Of a stretch of 19,990 nucleotides of DNA, positions 1 to 6,545 are shown piece after piece. A program made the position numbers and the translations under genes. This stretch comes from JAHEEL01 sp034660035 (GTDB lineage: Bacteria > Actinomycetota > Acidimicrobiia > Spongiisociales > UBA5794): assembly GCA_034660035.1 (NCBI GenBank), contig JAYEIJ010000013.1, positions 1-19,990 of the forward strand, written 5' to 3'. The notes under the pieces are model-generated. The model worked only from the letters and a program-made list of their open reading frames with translations, made no database searches and had not been told where the DNA came from. Every line of letters starts with the position of its first letter. Position 1 is the stretch's first letter.

Positions 1-1613
1 TCGATGAGGGAGGGGCCATCCGCCGTAGCGATCGCTGCGCGGAGATCTCGTTCGTCGGTGACCTCGCGGGATGGAACTCCGAAAGCCTCCGCGATGCGCG
101 TGAGCGAGTGTCCGTGTGGAGTGCCGAAGAGCATCTCGAAACGATCGGACGTGAGCCGGTCGGCCTGCGGCAGGAAGTGGAAGATGCCACCACCGTCATT
201 GTTGACGGCCACGATCGTGATGGGCAGATCGAGACCGGCGATGACTCCCAGGGCCGTCGCGTCGTGGAGAGCCGACAGGTCGCCGGCGAGCACGACGACG
301 CGTCGACCGTCGGATGCCGACGATCCGGCTGCGGCGGAGAGCAGCCCATCGATGCCGTTCGCTCCGCGATTCGACAGGGTCGCGATCTCGCCGCGGGTTG
401 AACCGGAGAAGGAATCGAGATCCCTGATCGGCATCGAAGAGGCGGCGTAGATGGTGGCTCCGGCGGGAGTGGACTCCCATGCGGCCCTGGCGATCGCCGG
501 TTCGTTCGGGAAGTGTTCGGTTTCGAGGACCCGGTCCACGGCGAGGCCTACGGCGCGGTCGGCAGCTTGCCACGTCGGAAGCCACGAAGCCGGCGCCGGC
601 GCTACGTGTCCGCAGAGGTCCGCGAACGTCACTGCCGGATCGGCTCGGTACGCCACCGTGGCAGTGTCGAGCGGATCACGCGACCCGGCGTCATCGAGGG
701 TGATCTGTTCGGCACCGGTCTCCTGGAGCCAGGACCAGATCGGGCGAGAGGTTGGGATGTGCCCGACGCGGACGATGATCTCCGGTTCGTACTCACGGAG
801 GAACCCGGCTGTGGCGAGAAGGTCGCCGTGGACGATCGTTGACGGCGACGGGAATCGACACTGGATGTCTGCCAGGACGGGAATCGAAGCCTCGCCGGAG
901 AGCATGGCCGTGGCGGCAGCGAAGCCGGGACGCTGGTACCCGCCGGCGACGATGAGCGCTCGCCGACTCGAGAGGCGCTCACCAAGACCGACGAGCGCTT
1001 CGGGCGGAAGCTGCACCTCACCGCGGTGGTGCCTGAGGGTCGTCGGCTCTACCGCTTCGGTCGGAGAGGCAAGCGGTTCGCGGAACGGGAAGTTCAAGTG
1101 GACCGGACCCTGGGGGGCGTCGAGGGCAGCCGACCATGCACGGAGGGCAAGCGACGCCGCTCCGTCGGCGATGACCTCGTCGGGGACGCCGACGTCATGG
1201 AACATCCGGACGGCGGATCCGTAGAGGTCGATCTGATCGATGGTCTGAGGGGCGGCTACACCGCGGAGTTCGGGAGGACGATCGGCCGTCAAGACCAACA
1301 GCGGTACGCGTGCTTGGCCGGCCTCCACAACCGACGGGAGATAGTGAGCGGCGGCCGTGCCGGACGTACACACGAGCGCCGTCGGGACACCTGCTTGTTT
1401 GGCGATGCCGAGAGCGAAGAACCCGGCGGAGCGCTCGTCGAGGAGCACGTGACCGGTGATCCTTGGCTCAGCGGCGAAAGCGAGAGCGAGCGGTGTGCTT
1501 CGTGAGCCGGGGGAGATGACAGCATGGCGCAGGCCGAGATCGGCCAACGCGCCTGCAAGCCGTGTCGTGAGCGCTTCTGCTGGATCCACATCAGCGAGGT
1601 TACCGCCGATCAC
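1..1613 (-). CDS. menD: MenD, SEPHCHC synthase (3' end beyond left edge)
   Basis: Thiamine-diphosphate enzyme that joins isochorismate and 2-oxoglutarate to give SEPHCHC, the first committed step of menaquinone synthesis, in the cytosol. My reading of the minus strand gives 537 open codons with no stop before the edge, so the C-terminus (a few tens of residues by family length) is missing. Seen: ISPGSRSTPLAL at residues 34-45, DERSAGFFALG with the ThDP-activating Glu at 60, CTSGTAAAHY near 82, SMPIRDLDSF near 393, NRGANGIDG near 415, and the ThDP/Mg motif from GDLSALHD (444) to NNDGGGIF (471). All are MenD hallmarks. The GTG start lies in a GTGA overlap with the menA stop, with GGGAG about 10 nt upstream, so it is probably translationally coupled as the third gene of menB-menA-menD. 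It is the last visible gene of the unit. Confidence 0.96.
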   Translation of the reverse strand, partial: MIGGNLADVDPAEALTTRLAGALADLGLRHAVISPGSRSTPLALAFAAEPRITGHVLLDERSAGFFALGIAKQAGVPTALVCTSGTAAAHYLPSVVEAGQARVPLLVLTADRPPELRGVAAPQTIDQIDLYGSAVRMFHDVGVPDEVIADGAASLALRAWSAALDAPQGPVHLNFPFREPLASPTEAVEPTTLRHHRGEVQLPPEALVGLGERLSSRRALIVAGGYQRPGFAAATAMLSGEASIPVLADIQCRFPSPSTIVHGDLLATAGFLREYEPEIIVRVGHIPTSRPIWSWLQETGAEQITLDDAGSRDPLDTATVAYRADPAVTFADLCGHVAPAPASWLPTWQAADRAVGLAVDRVLETEHFPNEPAIARAAWESTPAGATIYAASSMPIRDLDSFSGSTRGEIATLSNRGANGIDGLLSAAAGSSASDGRRVVVLAGDLSALHDATALGVIAGLDLPITIVAVNNDGGGIFHFLPQADRLTSDRFEMLFGTPHGHSLTRIAEAFGVPSREVTDERDLRAAIATADGPSLI

Positions 1614-2482
1614 GCGATCAGGACTCCCACAGCGAGCAGTGCAGCGAAGACGAGTTGGAGCCGTGCCGTGCCCTTGAGCACTCCGATGAGCGGCGGTCCG
1701 GCGGTCTCAGCGAAGATCGTTCTGATCGGTGACACCGTGAGAGGGAGAGCCAGGAGCGTGAGAAGCGACGGGACCGGAAGGACGCCGAACGGCACGGCGA
1801 CGGGGATGACGGCGAAGGAACCGAGAACCATGGCGGCGTAGAGCCATCGGGCCGGGTTCCGGCCGAGAATCACGGCAAGCGTTCGCTTGCCCGCCACTTG
1901 ATCCGTCTCGCGGTCCCTCACGTTGTTCGCGACGAGGATCGCCGCTGCGAGAAGACCTATCGCGATCCCGCTCACCCATGCATCCGCCGGGGCGGTCCGG
2001 TCGTAGACGTAGCGTGTGCCGACCGTGGCGACGAGACCGAAGAAGATGAAGACGAACAGTTCACCGAGCCCGTAGTAGCCGTAAGGAATCGGACCGTTGG
2101 TGTAACCGAGAGCTGCGATGATCGAGATGACGCCGATGGCGAGGATGACCCAGCCGGCGAGCCAGATCAGATAGATCCCTGCGAGCCCCGCGAGTGCGAA
2201 TGCAGCCATGATCCCGTGCTTCATCTGGCTCGCACTCAGCAAGCCGGTCGCCACAGCGCGAGTGGGTCCGATCCTGGCCTCGGTGTCTGCGCCCTTCTCG
2301 GCATCGGCGAGGTCGTTTGCGAAGTTCACTCCGACCTGGATCGCGAGCGCCGCGAACAAGATCACGGCGAACGCATCCAACCGGAATACCCCGGCGGCTC
2401 CTGCGAGCGCACTCCCCACGATGACCGGTGCCGCAGCAGCCGGCAGAGTCGCCGGTCGAGAAGCAAGGACCCAAGCGTTCAT
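1610..2482 (-). CDS. menA: MenA, 1,4-dihydroxy-2-naphthoate polyprenyltransferase
   Basis: Integral-membrane UbiA-family prenyltransferase that attaches the polyprenyl tail to DHNA, giving demethylmenaquinone. It is 290 aa, the usual MenA size, with about eight or nine hydrophobic segments. The N-terminal WVLASRPATLPAAAAPV is typical of MenA. The first Asp-rich motif is NFANDLADAEKGAD (N56, D57, D60, D66), which binds the Mg-diphosphate. The second is NNVRDRETDQVAGKRT (D190, D194). YTNGPIPYGYYGLGE in the middle is also family-typical. The ATG directly abuts a tandem repeat array, so no Shine-Dalgarno sequence is visible. The start is still likely right because the family N-terminus begins here. 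Its stop overlaps the menD GTG. It is probably cotranscribed with menB, whose stop is 73 bp upstream, unless the intervening hairpin attenuates transcription. Confidence 0.95.
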   Translation of the reverse strand: MNAWVLASRPATLPAAAAPVIVGSALAGAAGVFRLDAFAVILFAALAIQVGVNFANDLADAEKGADTEARIGPTRAVATGLLSASQMKHGIMAAFALAGLAGIYLIWLAGWVILAIGVISIIAALGYTNGPIPYGYYGLGELFVFIFFGLVATVGTRYVYDRTAPADAWVSGIAIGLLAAAILVANNVRDRETDQVAGKRTLAVILGRNPARWLYAAMVLGSFAVIPVAVPFGVLPVPSLLTLLALPLTVSPIRTIFAETAGPPLIGVLKGTARLQLVFAALLAVGVLIA

Positions 2483-2552
2483 GACAGCGGACAGCGGACA
2501 GCGGACAGCGGACTGCCCGAGAAGTGCTGTCTGCTGTTTGCTGTTTGCCGTC
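2483..2552. repeat. Inverted pair of CAGC-headed 7-bp tandem arrays between menB and menA
   Basis: On the plus strand GACAGCG occurs four times perfectly (2483-2510), followed by a degenerate GACTGCC. After a short loop come four heptamers in the opposite sense: TGCTGTC, TGCTGTT, TGCTGTT, TGCCGTC (2525-2552). The two halves can pair, allowing G-T/G-U pairs and a few mismatches, as a stem of up to about 28 bp. The array fills essentially the whole gap between the menB stop (2556) and the menA ATG (2482). Rotated, the units are CAGCGGA on one strand and CAGCAAA/CAGCAGA on the other. It could act as an attenuator, an mRNA stabiliser or a REP-like element. There is no T-run, so it is not a classical intrinsic terminator. 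Confidence 0.9.
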
Positions 2553-2555
2553 CGC

Positions 2556-3446
2556 TCAAAAGTGCCACGGGAAGTTGGTGTAGTCCTGGTCGCGCTTCTC
2601 CAGGAAAGCGTCGCGGCCTTCCCTGGCTTCGTCCGTTCCGTAGGCGAGCCGGGTTGCTTCGCCGGCGAAGAGTTGTTGACCGACCATGCCGTCGTCCTGA
2701 AGATTGAAGGCGTACTTCAACATCCGCTGCGCCGTCGGACTCTTCGCCACGATCTCCCGTGCCCACTGGAGCGCGACGGTTTCGAGGTCGGCGTGGTCCA
2801 CGACAGCGTTGACCATCCCCATCTCGTAGGCGTCCTGCGCCGAGTACTCACGGCCGAGGAAGAACACCTCTCTGGCGCGCTTCTGGCCGACCTGGCGGGC
2901 GAGGAGCGCCGACCCGTACCCTCCATCGAAGGAGGCGACGTCAGCGTCGGTCTGCTTGAACACGGCGTGTTCTCGCGAGGCGAGCGTGAGGTCGCACACG
3001 ACATGGAGGCTGTGGCCTCCGCCGACGGCCCATCCGGGAACGACGGCGATCACGATCTTGGGCATGAATCGGATCAGGCGTTGCACTTCGAGGATGTGGA
3101 GTCGTCCGAGTCGTGCAGCGTCGACCCCCTCCGCCCCTTCGTACTGGTAGCCGTCGGCCCCCCGGATCCGCTGATCTCCGCCCGAGCAGAACGCCCAGCC
3201 GCCATCCCTCGACGACGGGCCGTTGCCGGTCAGGAGGACCGCTCCGACATCGGAGGTCATGCGGGCATGATCAAGGGCCGTGTACAGCTCGTCAACGGTG
3301 TGAGGGCGGAACGCATTACGGACTTCGGGACGGTCGAATGCGATTCGGACGGCACCGATCTCGGAGGATCGGTGATAGGTGATGTCCGTGAAGTCGAACT
3401 CCTCAACGGGGTTCCACGCGGCTTGGTCGAATATCTCAGAGGTCAC
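2556..3446 (-). CDS. menB: MenB, 1,4-dihydroxy-2-naphthoyl-CoA synthase
   Basis: Crotonase-fold enzyme that closes the naphthoate ring of o-succinylbenzoyl-CoA to give DHNA-CoA. With the GTG at 3446 it is 296 aa. Seen: FDRPEVRNAFRPHTVDELY at the N-side, GGWAFCSGGDQRIRG near 82-96, the oxyanion-hole segment VGGGHSLHVVCDLTLAS (141-157), FKQTDADVASFDGGYGS (163-179), and the C-terminal NFPWHF. The residue matching E. coli Gly156 is Asp167, as in mycobacterial MenB, which predicts a bicarbonate-independent (type II) enzyme. A longer frame opens from an ATG at 3563, but its extra N-terminus is Arg-rich, lies over menE coding sequence and matches no MenB. TACAGT sits 8 nt before the GTG with no Shine-Dalgarno sequence, suggesting a leaderless message. 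It is the first gene of menB-menA-menD. Confidence 0.95.
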   Translation of the reverse strand: MTSEIFDQAAWNPVEEFDFTDITYHRSSEIGAVRIAFDRPEVRNAFRPHTVDELYTALDHARMTSDVGAVLLTGNGPSSRDGGWAFCSGGDQRIRGADGYQYEGAEGVDAARLGRLHILEVQRLIRFMPKIVIAVVPGWAVGGGHSLHVVCDLTLASREHAVFKQTDADVASFDGGYGSALLARQVGQKRAREVFFLGREYSAQDAYEMGMVNAVVDHADLETVALQWAREIVAKSPTAQRMLKYAFNLQDDGMVGQQLFAGEATRLAYGTDEAREGRDAFLEKRDQDYTNFPWHF

Positions 3447-3460
3447 GAGGCGATACTGTA
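3447..3460 (-). promoter_or_regulatory. Putative leaderless promoter of menB
   Basis: On the minus strand TACAGT (3460-3455) fits the actinobacterial -10 consensus TANNNT and is followed by 8 nt and the menB GTG. No convincing -35 lies at 16-18 bp. The region is shared with the divergent menE start, and ATACTGTA read the other way also supplies TACTGT (3454-3459) upstream of menE, so one short AT-rich core may serve both directions. This is inference from sequence only. Confidence 0.5.
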
Positions 3461-4738
3461 GTGACCGCCATGACCGACACCCTGCCGCACGAGTGGGTGA
3501 AGATTCACGCAAGGGCGAATCCCGAAGCCCCGGCGGTCGTCTTCGCCGACATTTCGATCTCATACGCGGAGCTCGATCTTCGTGCCGACGCGTACGCCCT
3601 GTCTCTGGTCGACGAGGGCTTCGAAGCCGGTGACCTCGTTCCGTTCGAGGCGACCCAGAATCTCGAGACGGTCATCGCTCTGGTCGCCATACCCCGAATC
3701 AGGGCAGTTCCGGTTCCGTACGGACCGCACGTCATCGAGGCGAGCGACACCCTGCGAGAGCCCGCATATGCCGTCGTTCCTACGTCCGGAAGCTCGGGAC
3801 GCCCGAGGGGCGTCATCCTCACCCCCGGGAACGTGAACGCTGCCGTCGCGGCATCTGAACGTCGACTTGGCAACGACCGTGGCGATCGCTGGCTCTTGAC
3901 TCTCCCTCTCTTCCACGTCGGAGGACTCTCGGTCGTCTGGAGGAGTCTGACTACCGGCGGGTCGATCGAGCTTCATACAGGATTCGACGCGGCGAGAACG
4001 GCCGAGAGTCTCAGAAGTGGGTCTGTGTCGATGGTCAGTCTCGTTCCGACGATGCTCCACAGGATTCTCGACATCGACCCCGGCCCCTACGCCGGGATCA
4101 AGGGTGTTCTGCTGGGCGGCGCGCCGGCGAACCGGGATCTTGTGGAGCGCGGTCTTGGCGCCGGGCTACCGGTGCTCCAGACGTACGGGATGACCGAGAC
4201 CTGTTCTCAGGTCACCACCGTCGAACCGGGAACGGCGCGACGGTCGCTCGGGACCGCGGGCCGTCCGCTCGATGGCTTCTCCGTGACGATCGACGGCGGA
4301 GAGATCGTGATCGATGGCCCGGCGGTCTCTCCCGGGTATCTCGGCGAGTCGCCCCGTATCGGACCCTACCGCACGGGCGACCTCGGCCACATGGATCGTG
4401 TCGGGAGGCTGATCGTCACCGGTCGCAAGGATGAACTCATCCTGACCGGCGGAGAGAACGTTCGCCCTTCGGCTATCGAAGAGGCGATCGAGGCGATCCC
4501 GGCGGTTTCCCACGCTGTGGTGGTCGGTATCGACGACGAGGAGTGGGGCACGATCGTGGTGGCCATCGTCGAGACGGAACCCGACGCGATCGTGGACGTC
4601 AAGGCGACCGTTGCAGGCCGTCTCGCACGCCACGAGATCCCGAAACACTGGATCGCCGTCGAGCAACTCCCGCTGTTACCAAATGGCAAACCCGACAGGG
4701 CCTCAGCCAGAGACCTGGCTGCTCGAGAGATCCGGTAG
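3461..4738 (+). CDS. menE: MenE, o-succinylbenzoate-CoA ligase
   Basis: AMP-forming acyl-CoA synthetase (ANL family) that activates o-succinylbenzoate to OSB-CoA, the substrate of MenB. It has 425 codons from a GTG at 3461. An ATG at 3470 gives 422 and is an equally good start, since no Shine-Dalgarno sequence decides between them. Seen: the phosphate loop TSGSSGRPRGV (108-118), LPLFHVGGLSVVWR (148-161), TYGMTETCSQ (241-250), YRTGDLGHMDRVGRL (303-317), the hinge GRKDELILTGGENV (321-334), and the C-domain catalytic lysine in LPNGKPDR (K410). It is somewhat short for the family at the N-terminus but complete. It is divergent from menB, and its product feeds the enzyme encoded next door. It converges with the nitrilase gene, with a 43-bp gap containing an 8-bp tandem array. 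Confidence 0.94.
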   Translation: MTAMTDTLPHEWVKIHARANPEAPAVVFADISISYAELDLRADAYALSLVDEGFEAGDLVPFEATQNLETVIALVAIPRIRAVPVPYGPHVIEASDTLREPAYAVVPTSGSSGRPRGVILTPGNVNAAVAASERRLGNDRGDRWLLTLPLFHVGGLSVVWRSLTTGGSIELHTGFDAARTAESLRSGSVSMVSLVPTMLHRILDIDPGPYAGIKGVLLGGAPANRDLVERGLGAGLPVLQTYGMTETCSQVTTVEPGTARRSLGTAGRPLDGFSVTIDGGEIVIDGPAVSPGYLGESPRIGPYRTGDLGHMDRVGRLIVTGRKDELILTGGENVRPSAIEEAIEAIPAVSHAVVVGIDDEEWGTIVVAIVETEPDAIVDVKATVAGRLARHEIPKHWIAVEQLPLLPNGKPDRASARDLAAREIR

Positions 4739-4755
4739 CCGAGGAAGAGCAGCCC

Positions 4756-4792
4756 ACTCAGCTACTCAGCTACTCAGCTACTCAGCTACTCA
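4756..4792. repeat. 8-bp tandem array (ACTCAGCT, 4.6 copies) at the menE/nitrilase convergence
   Basis: Four perfect copies of ACTCAGCT plus ACTCA, equivalent to a CAGCTACT unit. It occupies most of the gap between the convergent stops of menE and the nitrilase and runs into the last codons of the nitrilase, supplying its Ser-Ser and its TGA stop. Read on the minus strand the unit carries TAG and TGA. Because 8 is not a multiple of 3, successive copies place stops in every minus-strand frame. Flanking GAAGAG (4744-4749) and CTCTTC (4797-4802) form a short inverted repeat. A role as a weak bidirectional terminator is possible but unproven. Confidence 0.92.
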
Positions 4793-5738
4793 AGCCCTCT
4801 TCGATCGGGGCGAACGTGACGGGATCCTTCTTCCCCTCATCAACCGTCAACTGGAACACGTCGGGTCTCGCGTAGTGACCGATCGGGTCGAAGTCGAACG
4901 TGCCTCGCGTGATCTCTCCGAGGTCGATCTCGGTTGTGAGGATCGTCTCGCCGCTGCGATCGGGTCCGGCAAGGAACCGACCGTGAGGATCGACGATGCA
5001 ACTACCGCCGCCGATGAGCACAGTCTCGGGGTCGTCGCCATATGCCGTGACGTAGTCGGGCGGGTAGTCACCGCGGACGGCGAACTGATTGGCCGAGAGC
5101 ACGAACGTCCGACCCTCGAGAGCGATGTGCTGCATCGACGACGCCCACCGCTCACGGTCGTCGACGGTGGGGGCGCACCAGATCTGCACTCCCTTCGCGT
5201 ACATCGCCGTGCGATACAACGGCATGTAGTTCTCCCAGCAGATCGCAGCTCCGATCCGGCCGACGCTGGTCCCGAGGACCGGCATCGTGGAACCGTCCCC
5301 GAATCCCCAGATCAGTCGCTCGGACGCAGTCGGCATCAGCTTGCGGTGGACACCCAGCAGTTGTCCGTCAGGGTCGAGGAAGATCACCGAGCAGAAGAGC
5401 GTCCCGTGCTCGCGTTCGATGACGCCGGCGACAAGGTGCACACCGGCCGCCGCATTGGCGATGCCGTCGAGATCGGGGCCGGGGATCGTGATCGCCCCCT
5501 CTGCGTATCTACGGAACCAGTCGCGACCGTCCTCGGTTCTACTGCCGACCACGGCGCCGAAGTCGTGGCCTTTGGGATACCCGCCCACGAACGCTTCGGG
5601 GAACACGACGAGCTCGGCTCCGCGGCTTCTGGCATCAGCCGTGAGATCGGCGAGTTTCTCGATGGTGGCCGGAGTGTCGAACGCGATCGATCCAGCCTGT
5701 ACGACCGAGACGATCACAGGGGAGTGACGATCGTTCAT
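4782..5738 (-). CDS. Nitrilase (carbon-nitrogen hydrolase family)
   Basis: Cytosolic nitrilase-superfamily enzyme, probably hydrolysing an organic nitrile to the acid and ammonia. It is 318 aa, normal for the nitrilase branch. The Glu-Lys-Cys triad is visible: E48 in FPEAFVGGYP, K133 in HRKLMPT and C167 in GAAICWENYMPLYR. The CWENYMPL context and the C-terminal GHYARPDVFQL are those of true nitrilases rather than amidases or carbamoylases. The substrate cannot be told from sequence; cyano-alanine, aromatic and aliphatic nitriles all remain possible. The ATG at 5738 has no Shine-Dalgarno sequence but has a well-placed promoter whose -10 ends 6 nt before it, so it is probably transcribed on its own despite following the CHAD gene by 9 bp. 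Its last two codons and stop lie in a tandem array. Confidence 0.9.
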   Translation of the reverse strand: MNDRHSPVIVSVVQAGSIAFDTPATIEKLADLTADARSRGAELVVFPEAFVGGYPKGHDFGAVVGSRTEDGRDWFRRYAEGAITIPGPDLDGIANAAAGVHLVAGVIEREHGTLFCSVIFLDPDGQLLGVHRKLMPTASERLIWGFGDGSTMPVLGTSVGRIGAAICWENYMPLYRTAMYAKGVQIWCAPTVDDRERWASSMQHIALEGRTFVLSANQFAVRGDYPPDYVTAYGDDPETVLIGGGSCIVDPHGRFLAGPDRSGETILTTEIDLGEITRGTFDFDPIGHYARPDVFQLTVDEGKKDPVTFAPIEEGLSS

Positions 5739-5773
5739 GATCGGACCCTACCGGAGTCCGATCATCTCCTCAA
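5739..5773 (-). promoter_or_regulatory. Leaderless promoter of the nitrilase, embedded in the CHAD 3' end
   Basis: On the minus strand TTGAGG (5773-5768), a 17-bp spacer and TAGGGT (5750-5745) are followed by exactly 6 nt and the ATG at 5738. This is the best promoter by eye in the window. The -35 lies inside the last codons of the CHAD gene, and the first three bases of the -10 are its TAG stop codon. Confidence 0.6.
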
Positions 5774-6545
5774 CGGTCCGGCGGAAGGATTCAGGTTCCT
5801 CGTCGAACAGGGGGGCGCCACGGCTGATGGCACTGACCCTCAGTTGCTCGCGTCGTTCGAGCGAGCGGTGAGAGAGGGATGCGAAAGCACCGTCGTCGGC
5901 GTGTAGTTCGCACACATCGAGCAGGACTGTCTGGTCGTGTTCGAGGCCCAGGTCGTCGCCGAGAAGAGTGTACGGACCGAGGAACTTGTTCGGCGCATCG
6001 AGCGCTTCGAGTTGATATCGGAGGTACTTGACCCGTCTCCTCCAGCCGTGGAATGCCGCCGACGTCGGGATCGCTCTAGCGGTCTCGAGATCGATGAGTC
6101 CGCGACGATACGTCCGGAGAAGGCCTGCTCCGATGGATCTTGAATCCGGTCCGTGCCAGTCAAGGAGTCGCCACCTGCCGGCGATCGCTTCGAGTCGACG
6201 TACGGCTTCGATTCGAGATCCGTCTTCGAGATCGGCGATCGCCGCCGAGTAATCCTCGTGGAGTCTGATCAGGATGCCATCCGGGGCATCGAGGTCTCGG
6301 GCGGTGTCGATGAGCACGTAGGCGTCACGCGCCGGTGCGAGCAAGCGAGCTGTGTCGCGAAGAGCGCCGTTCTCTGTCCGGTAGGTCGACGTCCCTATCG
6401 ATCGGCGAGCCAGTCGAAGGAACGCACGGAGCCGCTTGATGCACTTGCGAGTTCCATGGATGGCGACGTCGAGATCGACCGGGTTGGCGAGCCTGGGGCC
6501 GAGGCGCTCGAGACGGGCGACCTCCTTTGCTGCAAGGGATTTCAT
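5748..6545 (-). CDS. CHAD-domain protein
   Basis: CHAD (conserved histidine alpha-helical domain) proteins are helical, strongly basic and bind polyphosphate. This one is 265 aa, about one CHAD domain with nothing added: there is no CYTH/triphosphatase domain in front. The two halves of the domain are visible. The first has VAIHGTRKCIKRLRAFLRLAR (split for length: VAIHGTRKCIKRLR at 27-40, with H30, R33, K34, K37, R38). The second has FHGWRRRVKYLRYQLE (165-180, with H166, R169-R171, K173, R176) and LGLEHDQTVLLD near 199-210. It overlaps the GH57 stop by ATGA, with a weak GGGA five bases before the ATG, so it is translationally coupled to that gene. The CHAD family is often linked to polyphosphate metabolism. 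A link to the exported glycosidase upstream is not obvious and may be no more than shared transcription. Confidence 0.88.
   Translation of the reverse strand: MKSLAAKEVARLERLGPRLANPVDLDVAIHGTRKCIKRLRAFLRLARRSIGTSTYRTENGALRDTARLLAPARDAYVLIDTARDLDAPDGILIRLHEDYSAAIADLEDGSRIEAVRRLEAIAGRWRLLDWHGPDSRSIGAGLLRTYRRGLIDLETARAIPTSAAFHGWRRRVKYLRYQLEALDAPNKFLGPYTLLGDDLGLEHDQTVLLDVCELHADDGAFASLSHRSLERREQLRVSAISRGAPLFDEEPESFRRTVEEMIGLR

Noticed and set aside
451..1224. Plus-strand open frame (257 codons) at the left end
   Set aside because: Antisense to menD, which reads through the whole region with ThDP motifs.
2483..2552. CRISPR-like array
   Set aside because: Units are 7 bp in direct tandem with no spacers, and no cas genes are nearby.
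2208..3461. Long plus-strand open frame over menB/menA (417 codons)
   Set aside because: It is antisense to menB and menA, which have full family motifs; its translation shows no recognisable domain and is a by-product of GC-rich codon use.
3447..3563. N-terminal extension of MenB from an ATG at 3563
   Set aside because: Arg-rich, lies over the menE start and would leave no promoter for either gene; the GTG at 3446 fits known MenB N-termini.
4744..4802. Intrinsic terminator from GAAGAG/CTCTTC between convergent genes
   Set aside because: The 6-bp arms are 47 nt apart and no T-run follows on either strand; too weak to call.
4611..5906. Long plus-strand open frame (431 codons) over the nitrilase gene
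   Set aside because: Antisense to a nitrilase with an intact triad; no motif of its own, and it crosses the tandem array and the menE end.
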